The notes: a model not told the origin generated them from the letters alone. Positions 25,116 through 33,700 are shown, counted from the stretch's first letter. The stretch is 64,000 bases of DNA from Mycobacterium sp. E3198 (GCF_001667015.1 NZ_LZIS01000001.1:124001-188000); one strand, 5' to 3'. Translations and numbers: made by a program.

Positions 25116-26390
25116 ATGCAAAAAGCTCGGCTCATTCACCACCTGCGACAAATCGCATCGCTGGTGGTCACGGCGGTAACGGCCACGTCCACCCTCAACG
25201 CGTACCGGCCGCTGGCGCGCACCGGATACCCGTCGCTGTTCTCGTGGATGTTCGGCCTGGTCGTCACCGAGTTGCCGCTGCAGACGATGGCCAGCCAGCT
25301 CGGCGGGCTGGCGCTGACGTCCCGGCGCCTGAACCGGCCGGTGCGGATCCTCGCGTGGATCACGGCGGCCATCTCGGCGGCCGGCCTGCTGAACTTCAGC
25401 CGCGCCGGCCACCAGGCCAACGTGCCGCTCAACAAGGCGCTCGACGACGCCCTGGGACCCTCCCGGCGCACCGACTCCGAGGGCCTGTGGCGCCGACCCA
25501 GCGGCGCCGGCACCGCCAAGACGCCCGGCCTGCTGCGCATGATGCGGATCTACCGCGACTACGCCCACGACTCCAACATCAGCTACGGCGAGTTCGGCAG
25601 CGCCAACCACCTGGACATCTGGCGGCGCCCCGACCTCGACCCGAACGGCAAGGCCCCGGTGCTGTTCCAGATCCCCGGCGGCGCCTGGACGACGGGAAAC
25701 AAACGCGGACAGGCGCATCCGCTGATGAGCCACCTCGCCGAGCTCGGCTGGATCTGCGTGGCGATCAACTACCGGCACAGCCCGCGCAACACCTGGCCCG
25801 CGCACATCGTCGACGTCAAGCGCGCCCTCGCCTGGGTCAAACAACACATCGCCGACTACGGCGGCGACCCGAACTTCGTCGCCATCACCGGCGGTTCGGC
25901 CGGCGGGCACCTGTCGGCGCTGGCGGCGCTGACGCCCAACGACCCGCAATTTCAGCCGGGATTCGAAGACGCCGACACGAGAGTGCAAGCGGCCGTGCCG
26001 TTTTACGGCATCTACGACTTCACCCGGTTCGACGACTCGCTGCACGCGATGATGCCCGGGCTGCTGATCAAATCGATCATCAAGCAAAAGCCCTCGACCC
26101 ACCTGCAGACATTTGAGGCCGCCTCGCCGATCCATCACGTCAACGCCGACGCTCCCCCGTTCTTCGTGCTGCACGGCCAAAACGACTCGCTGGCCTTCGT
26201 CGAGCAGGCCCGCGCGTTCACCACCAAGCTGCGCGACGCCAGCAACCAGCCCGTCGCCTACGCCGAATTGCCGTTGACCCAGCACGCTTTCGACATCTTC
26301 GGCTCGGCCCGCGCGGCGCAGGCCGCCGTCGCCGTCGAGCAGTTCCTGGCCGAGGTGTACGTGGCGCAGCTGAAGGCCAACGCGGCCTAA
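25116..26390 (+). CDS. Esterase/lipase of the hormone-sensitive lipase fold, LipO/LipQ-like
   Basis: A 424-residue alpha/beta hydrolase. The first 100 residues contain hydrophobic helices that probably anchor it in the membrane. The catalytic domain has PGGAW in place of the usual HGGGW oxyanion motif, the nucleophile elbow GGSAGGH with Ser near residue 260, the acid in HGQNDSL, and His in TQHAFDIF. The length and membrane-anchored N-terminus match mycobacterial LipO and LipQ. It should hydrolyse short to medium acyl esters or lipids at the cell envelope. Its 3' end overlaps the convergent TetR gene by 4 bp. Confidence 0.85.
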   Translation: MQKARLIHHLRQIASLVVTAVTATSTLNAYRPLARTGYPSLFSWMFGLVVTELPLQTMASQLGGLALTSRRLNRPVRILAWITAAISAAGLLNFSRAGHQANVPLNKALDDALGPSRRTDSEGLWRRPSGAGTAKTPGLLRMMRIYRDYAHDSNISYGEFGSANHLDIWRRPDLDPNGKAPVLFQIPGGAWTTGNKRGQAHPLMSHLAELGWICVAINYRHSPRNTWPAHIVDVKRALAWVKQHIADYGGDPNFVAITGGSAGGHLSALAALTPNDPQFQPGFEDADTRVQAAVPFYGIYDFTRFDDSLHAMMPGLLIKSIIKQKPSTHLQTFEAASPIHHVNADAPPFFVLHGQNDSLAFVEQARAFTTKLRDASNQPVAYAELPLTQHAFDIFGSARAAQAAVAVEQFLAEVYVAQLKANAA

Positions 26391-26980
26391 CCGAGCACCC
26401 GGTCCACCACGCCGGCGATCATCGCCTCCGGGTCCTGTTCGATCCCGACGGCGCTCAGCTCGCCGCCGATGGCCAGCGAGGCGACGCCGTGCACCAGCGC
26501 CCACAGCGGCGCGGCAATCGCGCGCGGCTCGGCGCCGTCGGCGATCCCCGCGATCGCGTCGAGTAGATCGCCGAACGCGCGGTCCGCGGCCACAGCCAGG
26601 GCCGGGTGGTCGGCCTTCGAGATCTCCGACCCGAACATCACCCGGTAGTGGTCCGGATGCGCGACGGCCCAGCGCACGTAGGCACGGCCGAGCTCGACCA
26701 CCCGCGCCTTAGGGTCCGACGCGGCGCCCGCGGCCGCGACCAGCGCGGCGTGCAGGTCGCCGAAGCCCTGTTCGGCGACGGTGGCCAGCAGTTCGGCCTT
26801 GTCGGCGAAGTGCCGGTACGGGGCCGCGGCGCTGACGCCGGCCCGCCGCGCGGCCTCGGTCAGCGTGAAGCCCTTCGGCCCCTTCTCCGCCACCAGCGAC
26901 AAAGCGGCGCTGGTCAGCGCCCTTTTCAGGTCGCCGTGGTGGTAGCTGTCCCGCCGCGGCGCAGAAACTTTCCGTGCCAT
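26387..26980 (-). CDS. TetR-family transcriptional regulator
   Basis: A 197-residue TetR protein. The helix-turn-helix lies in FTLTEAARRAGVSAAAPYRHFADKAELLATV, and the C-terminal domain (AYVRWAVAHPDHYRVMF) is of the WHG type. The frame extends 18 codons upstream, but the ATG at 26980 (MARKVSAPRRDSYHHGD) is the expected start and leaves the palindrome at 26990 in the intergenic region. It is divergent from the DUF1707/SDR genes and probably represses both transcripts. The ligand is unknown. Confidence 0.9.
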   Translation of the reverse strand: MARKVSAPRRDSYHHGDLKRALTSAALSLVAEKGPKGFTLTEAARRAGVSAAAPYRHFADKAELLATVAEQGFGDLHAALVAAAGAASDPKARVVELGRAYVRWAVAHPDHYRVMFGSEISKADHPALAVAADRAFGDLLDAIAGIADGAEPRAIAAPLWALVHGVASLAIGGELSAVGIEQDPEAMIAGVVDRVLG

Positions 26981-26989
26981 GTTGACGAC

Positions 26990-27013
26990 ATTAACATCAT
27001 GGTCTATGTTAAT
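26990..27013. promoter_or_regulatory. TetR operator between divergent genes
   Basis: ATTAACAT (26990-26997) and ATGTTAAT (27006-27013) are perfect 8-bp inverted arms with an 8-bp spacer, located between the TetR gene and the DUF1707 gene. The site is AT-rich in a GC-rich background and well placed to block both promoters. Confidence 0.65.
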
Positions 27014-27054
27014 GCTATTCACATCCCGCCACATCTCACCGAGGGACCGGACTC

Positions 27055-27468
27055 ATGACCACCACCACTACCCACCGCGCCGGCGACAACGACCGGCAGA
27101 AGACGGCCGCGCGCCTGGGCCAGGCCCTCGCGCAGGGCTACCTCGAGCTGCCGGAGTACGAGCAGCGCGTGCACGAGGCGTTCCAAACGCAGACCACCGG
27201 CGAGCTCCGGGAGCTCGTCGCCGACCTGCCGATCGAGCGCATCCGGCGTGCCGACCCCCGCCGTCGCGCCGCCAAGGCCGCCGCGGCCCGCACGAGCGTG
27301 CGCATTCACTTCACCGCCTTCCTCGCGATGACGGCCGTCGTACTCGCCGTCTGGGCGGCGACCGGCGTCGCCTACTTCTGGCCGATCTGGCCCATCCTGG
27401 GCGCGGGCATCGGCCTCGTCAGCCACGCCCTGGCCGTCCGGCCGGTGGCGAAAACCGCGAAATATTAA
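27055..27468 (+). CDS. DUF1707 membrane protein
   Basis: A 137-residue protein. The N-terminal 60 residues (NDRQKTAARLGQALAQGYLEL, EYEQRVHEAF, TTGELRELVADLP) are the DUF1707/SHOCT-like domain, helical and proposed to mediate contacts. Two membrane helices follow (FTAFLAMTAVVLAVWAATG and FWPIWPILGAGIGLVSHAL), the 2TM arrangement. The function is unknown; actinobacteria carry many copies, often near regulators. It is the first gene after the TetR operator, 11 bp upstream of the SDR gene. Confidence 0.85.
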   Translation: MTTTTTHRAGDNDRQKTAARLGQALAQGYLELPEYEQRVHEAFQTQTTGELRELVADLPIERIRRADPRRRAAKAAAARTSVRIHFTAFLAMTAVVLAVWAATGVAYFWPIWPILGAGIGLVSHALAVRPVAKTAKY

Positions 27469-27479
27469 GGGGTTTAGCC

Positions 27480-28238
27480 ATGTCGCTAGCAGTCATCACC
27501 GGGGCCAGCTCGGGCCTGGGCGCCATCTTTGCCGACCAACTCGCCCAGCGCGGTCACAGCCTGGTGCTCGCCGGGCGGGACGAGAGCCGCCTTCGCGCAG
27601 TAGCGCAACGAATCAACCAGAACGTCGAACTCGTCGTCGGGGACCTCGGCACGAACCAGGGCACTACCGACCTGATCGACCACCTCGCCAACCGGGACGT
27701 CGACGTCCTGGTCAACAACGCCGGGGTCGGCACCTACGGCCCGTTCGCGGAAATAGACGCCGATCGCGAGCACGAGCTGGTCGGGGTCAACGTCGACGCG
27801 CTGGTGCGGCTGACCCACGCGGTGCTGCCGGGCATGCTGGCCCGCGGCCGCGGCGGCATCCTGAACGTGGCCTCCACCATCGCCTTTCAGCCCGGCCCCT
27901 ACCAGGCGACCTATGGCGCGTCGAAGGCGTTCGTGCTGTCGCTCAGCCAGGCTTTGTGGGCCGAGACCCGCGGCAGCGGCGTCACCGTGACGGCGTTGTG
28001 CCCCGGCCCCACCCGCACCGGGTTCGTCGGCGCACTCGGGTCGGACGTCTCGCATACCGCGATCTACAAACACCTCGCCGAGCCGGAACCCGTCGTCGCC
28101 GCCGGCCTGAAGGCCCTTGCCCGCGGCAAGGCCGTCGCCGTACCCGGCTGGCGCAACCGGTTCACGTCCACGTTCAGCCACGTGATGCCCGGTTCGCTCT
28201 CCGCGCGCGTCACCGGGCGGATGCTGCAACCGACCTAG
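27480..28238 (+). CDS. Short-chain dehydrogenase/reductase
   Basis: A 252-residue classical SDR. TGASSGLG near the N-terminus binds NAD(P), VNNAGVG follows the fourth strand, and the catalytic Ser (VASTIAF) and Tyr-x-x-x-Lys (YGASK) are present, followed by CPGPTRTGF. It oxidises or reduces an unidentified alcohol/ketone. It begins 11 bp after the DUF1707 gene and shares its promoter and the TetR operator. The 3' end overlaps the convergent acyltransferase by 4 bp. Confidence 0.88.
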   Translation: MSLAVITGASSGLGAIFADQLAQRGHSLVLAGRDESRLRAVAQRINQNVELVVGDLGTNQGTTDLIDHLANRDVDVLVNNAGVGTYGPFAEIDADREHELVGVNVDALVRLTHAVLPGMLARGRGGILNVASTIAFQPGPYQATYGASKAFVLSLSQALWAETRGSGVTVTALCPGPTRTGFVGALGSDVSHTAIYKHLAEPEPVVAAGLKALARGKAVAVPGWRNRFTSTFSHVMPGSLSARVTGRMLQPT

Positions 28239-29032
28239 CCCAGGATCGGGAAGCGGCGCTTGCGCGCCAGCTCGTCGAGGCCCTTCTGCATCAGCCCGCG
28301 CACCAGCGCGTCGAGGTGCTCGACGTCAGGAACCTCGCCGAATTCGGCGGCGATGTGGATCGGCTTGAGCACCTCGGTGACGATCTTGGTGGGCAGCGGC
28401 ACGTTGACCGGAGCCAGGACGCTCAGCCCGAACGGCCACCCGAAAGTTATTGGCAGGATGTCGGTTCGGAAGAACTTGCGCTCGAACTTGGTGAGCCGCA
28501 GCAGCCGCGACAGCCACGCGCCGCGGCTCAGGTACAGCTGGCCCTCCTGCCCGCCGATGGACACCGCGGGCACGATCGGCACCCCCGCCTCGACCGCCGT
28601 GGTGACGTACCCGGTGCGGCCGCCGAAGTTGATGACGTTCTCCCGCATGCTCGGCCGGTAGACGTCGAAATCCCCGCCCGGGAAAACCAACACGACGGCG
28701 CCGGACGCCAGTGCCTTCGCGGCGTTGTCGCGCGTCGCGCGGATCACCCCGGTGCGGTTGAGGAATTCACCGGCCGGCCCGGCGAAGATCGTGTCGAACC
28801 CCAGCGCAAAGAGGGGCCGCTCATAGCCGAATTTGTCGTAGTAGTCGACGGCGACGACGGACAGGTCGAACGACGTGAGGCCGCCGGAATGGTTCGACAC
28901 CACCAGCGAGGCGCCGGGCGGGAGGTTGTCCAGGCCGCGGACTTCGGAGCGGAAATAGCGCTTGACGATGGGCCGGCTCAGCGCGACGACGTGCTCGGTC
29001 AGGCCGCGATCCCATTTGTCGATATCGCTCAT
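28235..29032 (-). CDS. PlsC-like phospholipid acyltransferase
   Basis: A 265-residue lysophospholipid acyltransferase family protein. VVSNHSGGLTSFD is the motif I region, with the His and Asp spaced wider than in classic HX4D enzymes, as in the diacylglycerol/monoacylglycerol acyltransferase-like branch. FPGGDFDVYRP is motif III-like, and VPIVPAVSIGG is motif IV-like. It probably transfers an acyl chain from acyl-CoA to a lipid at the membrane. The ATG at 29032 begins MSDIDKWDRGLTEHV. It is convergent with the SDR gene. Confidence 0.8.
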   Translation of the reverse strand: MSDIDKWDRGLTEHVVALSRPIVKRYFRSEVRGLDNLPPGASLVVSNHSGGLTSFDLSVVAVDYYDKFGYERPLFALGFDTIFAGPAGEFLNRTGVIRATRDNAAKALASGAVVLVFPGGDFDVYRPSMRENVINFGGRTGYVTTAVEAGVPIVPAVSIGGQEGQLYLSRGAWLSRLLRLTKFERKFFRTDILPITFGWPFGLSVLAPVNVPLPTKIVTEVLKPIHIAAEFGEVPDVEHLDALVRGLMQKGLDELARKRRFPILG

Positions 29033-29081
29033 TCACCGATTTTTGGCCGCTTCCGTGGCGGCCAATAGGGCATTTAGTCCG

Positions 29082-29561
29082 CTAAGGCTTGGGACGAACG
29101 CCGGCCGCCCGATACACGAAAACCGGCTCCACCCGAAACCGCAGCGCCGTCGCCGGCAGCTTTTCCAATATGTCGCCGGGGATCGCCTTTTTGTAGTTCA
29201 GCTTCATCGAGCCGGAAAAGGCGGGATCCACCCCGTGCAGGTCGATTTCGATCTGCAGGCCCTTGTCGGTGATGGTCGCCCGCGCCGGGCCCTGGTCGGT
29301 GTCCCACGGGCAATCGATGGAGCGCAGCTTGGCGTCGCCGCGCGCGGGAAAGGTCGCGACCACCCGCGCCGTGCTGAAGCCGAATCCGCCCGTATAGCGC
29401 GAAACGCCCGACGCCGAATGGACACCGGGCACGTGCCCGCTGAAGTGCCGGACCACGCCGACCTTGCCAGCGGTGAAGATCACCCCCTCGGCCTCGAGCT
29501 CTTCGCGCAACTCGGGGGGCAGCTTGCCGATCTCGGACCAATTGCGAAGGAAGCCAAACAC
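29082..29561 (-). CDS. Conserved hypothetical protein
   Basis: A 159-residue protein starting VFGFLRNWSEIGKLPPELRE. It is beta-rich with no signal, membrane segment or catalytic motif that I can name; segments such as VVRHFSGHVPGVHSASG, WDTDQGPARATI and VFVYRAAGVRPKP suggest a compact beta domain. The frame can also start at the GTG at 29597, twelve codons earlier, but that prefix (VANACGCGYRLG) looks unnatural. Neither has a good ribosome site. It lies just downstream of the I42 inhibitor gene on the same strand. Function unknown. Confidence 0.65.
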   Translation of the reverse strand: MFGFLRNWSEIGKLPPELREELEAEGVIFTAGKVGVVRHFSGHVPGVHSASGVSRYTGGFGFSTARVVATFPARGDAKLRSIDCPWDTDQGPARATITDKGLQIEIDLHGVDPAFSGSMKLNYKKAIPGDILEKLPATALRFRVEPVFVYRAAGVRPKP

Positions 29562-29603
29562 ACCCAGACGGTAGCCGCACCCGCAGGCGTTTGCCACAGA
29601 CGT

Positions 29604-30056
29604 TTACTGCACCGTCACGTTCGCGGTGTACACACACGAGGGTTGGGGGTTCTTACCCACGATGCTCGTGTACGACGTGGTGATCGTCGTCTTCCCCGGT
29701 TTCAGCGCCGCGAACGTCCACACCTCCGTGCCCGGCGCCCCCAGCGCGTCGGAGGTTGGCTGCACAAACGCGTGACTGGTTTGCTTCACGATCGTCGAGT
29801 CGCCGATCTTGGTGTCGATCGCCCACCGGTACGGGGTGGAGTAATTGGAGCCCAACTTCACCGTCAGGGTGTTGCCGACCGCCAGCGTGACGTCCTGCGT
29901 GATGGCGCCCTGCCGCAGCACGTCGCCCATCGGAACCTCGAGGGTATGGCTGTTCGGCGGGTTTCTGGACCCGAAGTGGCAACCCGCCAAGATCGCTGAA
30001 ACGAGCATCGCGACGGTCACCAAAACCCTGATCTTCACGACAGTCATCGCCCCCAT
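29604..30056 (-). CDS. Chagasin-type (I42) cysteine-protease inhibitor lipoprotein
   Basis: A 150-residue lipoprotein. The signal peptide (VLVTVAMLVSAILAGC) ends in a lipobox with Cys as the acylation site. The mature domain has the I42 features: a long beta-sandwich with a SNYSTPYRWAID loop where chagasin has NPTTGYxW, and a GTEVWTFAALKPGKTTI segment where the RPW loop would be. Chagasin inhibits papain-like proteases; bacterial members may act on host or own proteases. The NPTTG loop is substituted here, so inhibition cannot be assumed. ATG 30056 and 30047 are both possible starts. Confidence 0.78.
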   Translation of the reverse strand: MGAMTVVKIRVLVTVAMLVSAILAGCHFGSRNPPNSHTLEVPMGDVLRQGAITQDVTLAVGNTLTVKLGSNYSTPYRWAIDTKIGDSTIVKQTSHAFVQPTSDALGAPGTEVWTFAALKPGKTTITTSYTSIVGKNPQPSCVYTANVTVQ

Positions 30057-30110
30057 TATGGCTTGCAGCCTGGAAGAGCGTCGCGACGAGCCCGACCACC
30101 GCCACGAATG

Positions 30111-30917
30111 TCAGGATCCACGCCCCGGGCGGCGCGGCAAATAGGCGCGGATCGCGTCGCGGTACGGCAGCCGGCCCGCATCGACCTGTTCACCGAGGTA
30201 CTGCTCGAAGGTGATCGTGCCCGCCGCCTGCTCGGGGGCGAGCAGGCCGCCGGCGCGGATCCCACCAAACACCTTGCCGGGCAGGCGGATCGGCACGATG
30301 GGACGGCGCTTGCCGACGATCGCCAGGTAGCTGCGCGCGAGGTCGTCGAGCGGGCGGGCCTGCGGGCCGCCGAAGTCCGGCGCCCGGCCGACCGGCTCGC
30401 CGAGCGCCAATTGGGCCAGCCGCGCACCCACGTCGCGCACGTCGACCGGTTGGAACCTCAGGCCCGCCGGCAGCGCCATGACCGGCGGCTTTGCCAGCAT
30501 GCGCAGCAGGAAGGCGATCAGATCGTGAAACTGGGTCGCCCGCAGCACCGTCCACGGCAGCCCCGACTCGGCGATCATGCGTTCGTTGGCCAGCATCGTG
30601 CGGTAGAGGGCGAACGGGATGCGGTCGATGCCGACGATGGAGACGTACACCAGGTGCGGTGTGCCCGCCCCCTTCGCCGCCGCGACCAGGGGTTGGGTGG
30701 GATACACGCAGTGCACGATCGTGTCGACGCCGTCCAGCGCCGCGTCGAGGCCGGCGCCGGTTCCCACGTCGCCGACGACGTGCTCGACGTCGGCGCGCTG
30801 GTGCGGCCGCCGCCCCCGGCTCAGCACCCGCACGTCCTTGCCCGCGGCCGTGAGTTGGTCGACCACGACGCGACCCACGGTGCCCGTGCCGCCCGTGACC
30901 AGTATTCGATTCGCCAT
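30111..30917 (-). CDS. NmrA-like NAD(P)-binding protein
   Basis: A 268-residue atypical SDR. TGGTGTVGR at the N-terminus is the Rossmann nucleotide-binding loop, and VLSRGRRP follows the second strand with Arg residues that favour NADP. There is no YxxxK catalytic pair; the layout and PWTVLRATQFHDLI segment match NmrA/azoreductase-type proteins that act as redox sensors or reductases. It begins 4 bp after a short ORF resembling a sigma-factor start; genes of this class are often paired with SigJ-type ECF sigma factors in mycobacteria. The substrate is unknown. Confidence 0.85.
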   Translation of the reverse strand: MANRILVTGGTGTVGRVVVDQLTAAGKDVRVLSRGRRPHQRADVEHVVGDVGTGAGLDAALDGVDTIVHCVYPTQPLVAAAKGAGTPHLVYVSIVGIDRIPFALYRTMLANERMIAESGLPWTVLRATQFHDLIAFLLRMLAKPPVMALPAGLRFQPVDVRDVGARLAQLALGEPVGRAPDFGGPQARPLDDLARSYLAIVGKRRPIVPIRLPGKVFGGIRAGGLLAPEQAAGTITFEQYLGEQVDAGRLPYRDAIRAYLPRRPGRGS

Positions 30918-30921
30918 ACCC

Positions 30922-31026
30922 CTATAGACCCCGGGGCCCCGCCGGATGTGACAGTTGCTCGCCGAGAAACGCCACCCAGAACAGGCGCGAACGCTGAGAC
31001 TCGAAGGCCTCCGCGAGATCGCTCAC
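30922..31026 (-). pseudogene. Possible truncated ECF sigma-factor start
   Basis: A 34-codon frame (VSDLAEAFESQRSRLFWVAF) ends at a TAG 4 bp before the NmrA-like start. FExxRxRLxxVA is the opening helix of region 2 in SigJ/ECF41 sigma factors, and such genes commonly sit beside NmrA-type reductases. The remaining sigma domains are absent. It may instead be a leader peptide translated ahead of the reductase. The identification rests on about 20 residues. Confidence 0.35.
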
Positions 31027-31063
31027 CCTCCCAGACTGCCACGCCGGTGTCTACGATCCGCAG

Positions 31064-32521
31064 ATGACGGTTTTGGCGGCGCGACTGCTCCTGGCGGGAA
31101 TGTTCGTGGTCGCCGCGCTGACGAAGCTGTCAGATCGCGGCGGCGCGCGGAAGGCGGTGACGGCGTTCGGAGTGCCAAGCGCGGCTGCGGCATTCGTGGC
31201 GCCGGCGCTGGTCGCGGGCGAATTCGGCATCGCGGCGCTCCTGGTGGCCGCGCCGCACGCCGGCGCCGTGGCCGCGTTGCTGGCGCTCGCGGGATTCAGC
31301 CTTGCCGCGCTGGTGAGCCTCGCCCGCGGCCGCGCGATCGAGTGCCACTGCTTTGGGCGGTTGTCCTCCGCGCCGCTGGGCTGGCCAACGCTGGCCAGGA
31401 ACGGATGCTTCGCGGCGCTGGCCGCACTCGTTGCCCTGGACGGTCACTCGGCTTGGGCGCCAACGGCTTTCGCGGTGGTCATGCTCGGGCTGTGGCTCGG
31501 GCCCGCCACGCGCCGGCACCGGGCGTCCCGCAACGGCGACGCGGCCGCGTTGGCGCTGCCGGACCGGGCGGGCCGCATCTGGACCCTCGACGCGCTGCAG
31601 AAAGACCGCCGGCCGCTCATGCTCGTCTTCAGCCAGCCCGGCTGCGGCGCGTGCGACGCGCTGCTGCCCGAGGTGGCCCGCTGGCAAGACGACCTGGACG
31701 GGCCCGTCACCGTCGCCCTGGTCAACGGCGGCCCGGCCGGCCACCGCGTGCCGCTCGAGCTCATCGACGAGTCGCGGGCCTCGTTCGCGGCCTACGGCAT
31801 CACCGCCACGCCCAGCGCGGTGCTCATCGACGGCGGCCGCAGGGTGGACACGGCGCGCGGCGCGGGCGCCATCGCCGAGCTCGTCGACCGCGCGGCGCGT
31901 CAGACCGGGCTGACCCGGCGCACGCTGCTGCGGGGAGCGTCGGTGGGCTTGCTTCCCGCCGTCGCGGCCACCGCGGCCGCCTGCAACAAGGACGGCAAGC
32001 ACAGCCTGCCGAGCAACGTCGACGCCTTCGAGGTGGACGGCGCCTGGTTGTGCAACCAGACCTTCGCGTTGTGCACGACCGCGCCGTGCGTGCCGTCGAA
32101 AACCGACCCGGGCATCTCGGTGTGCGACTGCGTCGTCGTCAACGGCTACTCGGTCGGATTCCGGAACTGCAGCGACCGGGCGCAGTCGGGCAACAAGGTG
32201 CGGTCGGCGTTCTCCACCGTCAACGTCAACGCGAATTTCGGTGTGCTGACCTGCCCTTCGGGGGTGCCGTGGGCCAACTGCCTCGACGTCGAATGCGAGA
32301 TCGATCCCACCAACCCCGCGGTGGCCAAGTGCCAATGCCTGACGGTCACGACCGGCGAGTCGCGGACCTTCGCCGGCGGCTGCGAGACCGCCGCCTGCAC
32401 GTCGACCATCTGGTCGGCCGCCACCCCGGAGCTGCCGGCGACGGCCCAATACCGCAAGGGGATGAGCCAGATCGGCCAGCCAGTTAACTTCCCCAAGACC
32501 TGTCCGGCGTCCCATCCGTAG
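31064..32521 (+). CDS. Fusion: MauE-like membrane domain, thioredoxin fold, Tat-anchored Cys-rich domain
   Basis: A 485-residue three-part protein. Residues 1-150 are four hydrophobic helices with ECHCFG, typical of MauE/DoxX-type membrane redox proteins. Residues 165-280 form a thioredoxin-like domain with CGAC at 194-197, like MauD/TlpA. Then TRRTLLRGASVG is a twin-arginine motif followed by a hydrophobic stretch and AAAC (Cys307), like a Tat lipoprotein signal in mid-protein. The last 170 residues hold more than ten Cys (CNQTFALC, CDCVV, CQCLTV), resembling the small subunit of methylamine dehydrogenase-type proteins. MauE and MauD mature the disulfides of such proteins. The combination in one chain is unusual. 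Confidence 0.8.
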   Translation: MTVLAARLLLAGMFVVAALTKLSDRGGARKAVTAFGVPSAAAAFVAPALVAGEFGIAALLVAAPHAGAVAALLALAGFSLAALVSLARGRAIECHCFGRLSSAPLGWPTLARNGCFAALAALVALDGHSAWAPTAFAVVMLGLWLGPATRRHRASRNGDAAALALPDRAGRIWTLDALQKDRRPLMLVFSQPGCGACDALLPEVARWQDDLDGPVTVALVNGGPAGHRVPLELIDESRASFAAYGITATPSAVLIDGGRRVDTARGAGAIAELVDRAARQTGLTRRTLLRGASVGLLPAVAATAAACNKDGKHSLPSNVDAFEVDGAWLCNQTFALCTTAPCVPSKTDPGISVCDCVVVNGYSVGFRNCSDRAQSGNKVRSAFSTVNVNANFGVLTCPSGVPWANCLDVECEIDPTNPAVAKCQCLTVTTGESRTFAGGCETAACTSTIWSAATPELPATAQYRKGMSQIGQPVNFPKTCPASHP

Positions 32522-32570
32522 CTCGGCGTTTTGTGGCGCGCGTTTGCTGAACGTCGGGTAGCTTCTGTGC

Positions 32571-33626
32571 ATGTTTGGCATCATCCGGCCCTGTCGTCAT
32601 CGGCTCGGCGGCGAGCTGGCGGCGTCCTGGCGGGCCCAACTGTGCGGCCTGTGCCTGGCGCTGCGCGACGACTACGGCCAGGCCGCGCGGATCGCCACCA
32701 ACTACGACGGGTTGGTGGTTTCCCTGCTGGTCGAGGCGCAGTCGGCCGAGCGGCCGACCCGCCGCACCGCCGGGCCCTGCCCGCTGCGCGGGATGCGCCG
32801 CGCCGACGTGGCCACCGGTGACTGCGTGCGCCTGGCCGCGGTGGTGTCGCTGGCGCTGGCCGCGGCGCGGGTGCGCGACCACGTCGACGACCGCGACGGC
32901 GTGGTCGGCGCGGCCGGGGTGCGGCCGGCGGCGCGACGCATCGCCGAGCGATGGGTGCGCCAGGGCGCCGACACCGGTCACACCCTGGGCTTCGACACCG
33001 GCGTGCTCGTCGCCGCGATGGACCGCCAGGCCGCCCTCGAAGCGGCCGCCGGCCCCGGCAGCCCGCTGTTGCAGGTAACCGAGCCGACCGAGACCGCGGT
33101 CGCCGAGGCGTTCGCCCACACCGCCGTGCTGGCCGGCCGCCCCGACAACCGGGCGCCGCTGCGCGAGGTCGGACAGCTGTTCGGGCGCGTGGCCCACCTG
33201 CTCGACGCCGTCGAGGACTACCGCGACGACGTGGCGCGCGGGAAGTGGAACCCATTGGCCGCCACGGCAACTCCCGTCGAGACCGCCCGCGCCCTGTGCG
33301 ACGACGCCGTCTTGGGCATCGAGCTGGCGCTGGCCGACGTCGAGTTCACCGACGGGCGCCTGGTCCAGCGGCTGCTCACCACCGAGGTGCGCCGCTCGGT
33401 GAAACGCACGTTCGCCCGGGCAGGCTTCACCGCGCAAAGCGGAACGCCCCGCGGTCAACAGGAACCCATCAACTTCGGCGACCAACCCCTCGATGCCGTC
33501 GGCGAAGGCGAAGCGCCCGCCCCAGGACGCAAGAAGGGCGGCGGCGACGGCACCGGCTGCTTCTGCTGCTTCGAGAGCTGCGACTGCTGCTGCGATTGCG
33601 ACGACTGCTGCTGCGACTGCTCGTAG
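32571..33626 (+). CDS. DUF5685 protein with dense cysteine tail
   Basis: A 351-residue protein. MFGIIRPCRHRLG and LCGLCLALRDDYGQAARIATNY match the start of the DUF5685 family, and the helical body with RVRDHVDD and LLDAVEDYRDD has Asp-rich motifs reminiscent of all-alpha prenyltransferase-like folds. After a linker (PGRKKGGGDG) the last 24 residues contain 12 Cys with Asp between them, forming CxC and CCC runs. This tail could bind metal or iron-sulfur clusters. It lies 50 bp after the MauE/thioredoxin fusion, which may keep these Cys in the right redox state; that link is inference. Confidence 0.8.
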   Translation: MFGIIRPCRHRLGGELAASWRAQLCGLCLALRDDYGQAARIATNYDGLVVSLLVEAQSAERPTRRTAGPCPLRGMRRADVATGDCVRLAAVVSLALAAARVRDHVDDRDGVVGAAGVRPAARRIAERWVRQGADTGHTLGFDTGVLVAAMDRQAALEAAAGPGSPLLQVTEPTETAVAEAFAHTAVLAGRPDNRAPLREVGQLFGRVAHLLDAVEDYRDDVARGKWNPLAATATPVETARALCDDAVLGIELALADVEFTDGRLVQRLLTTEVRRSVKRTFARAGFTAQSGTPRGQQEPINFGDQPLDAVGEGEAPAPGRKKGGGDGTGCFCCFESCDCCCDCDDCCCDCS

Positions 33627-33700
33627 CGATACCGCGCGGACGGGTTTGAGCCGCCGACCCATGCGCCGCGCAAACCGAGCCGGTCCGGCAGGATGGGCTG

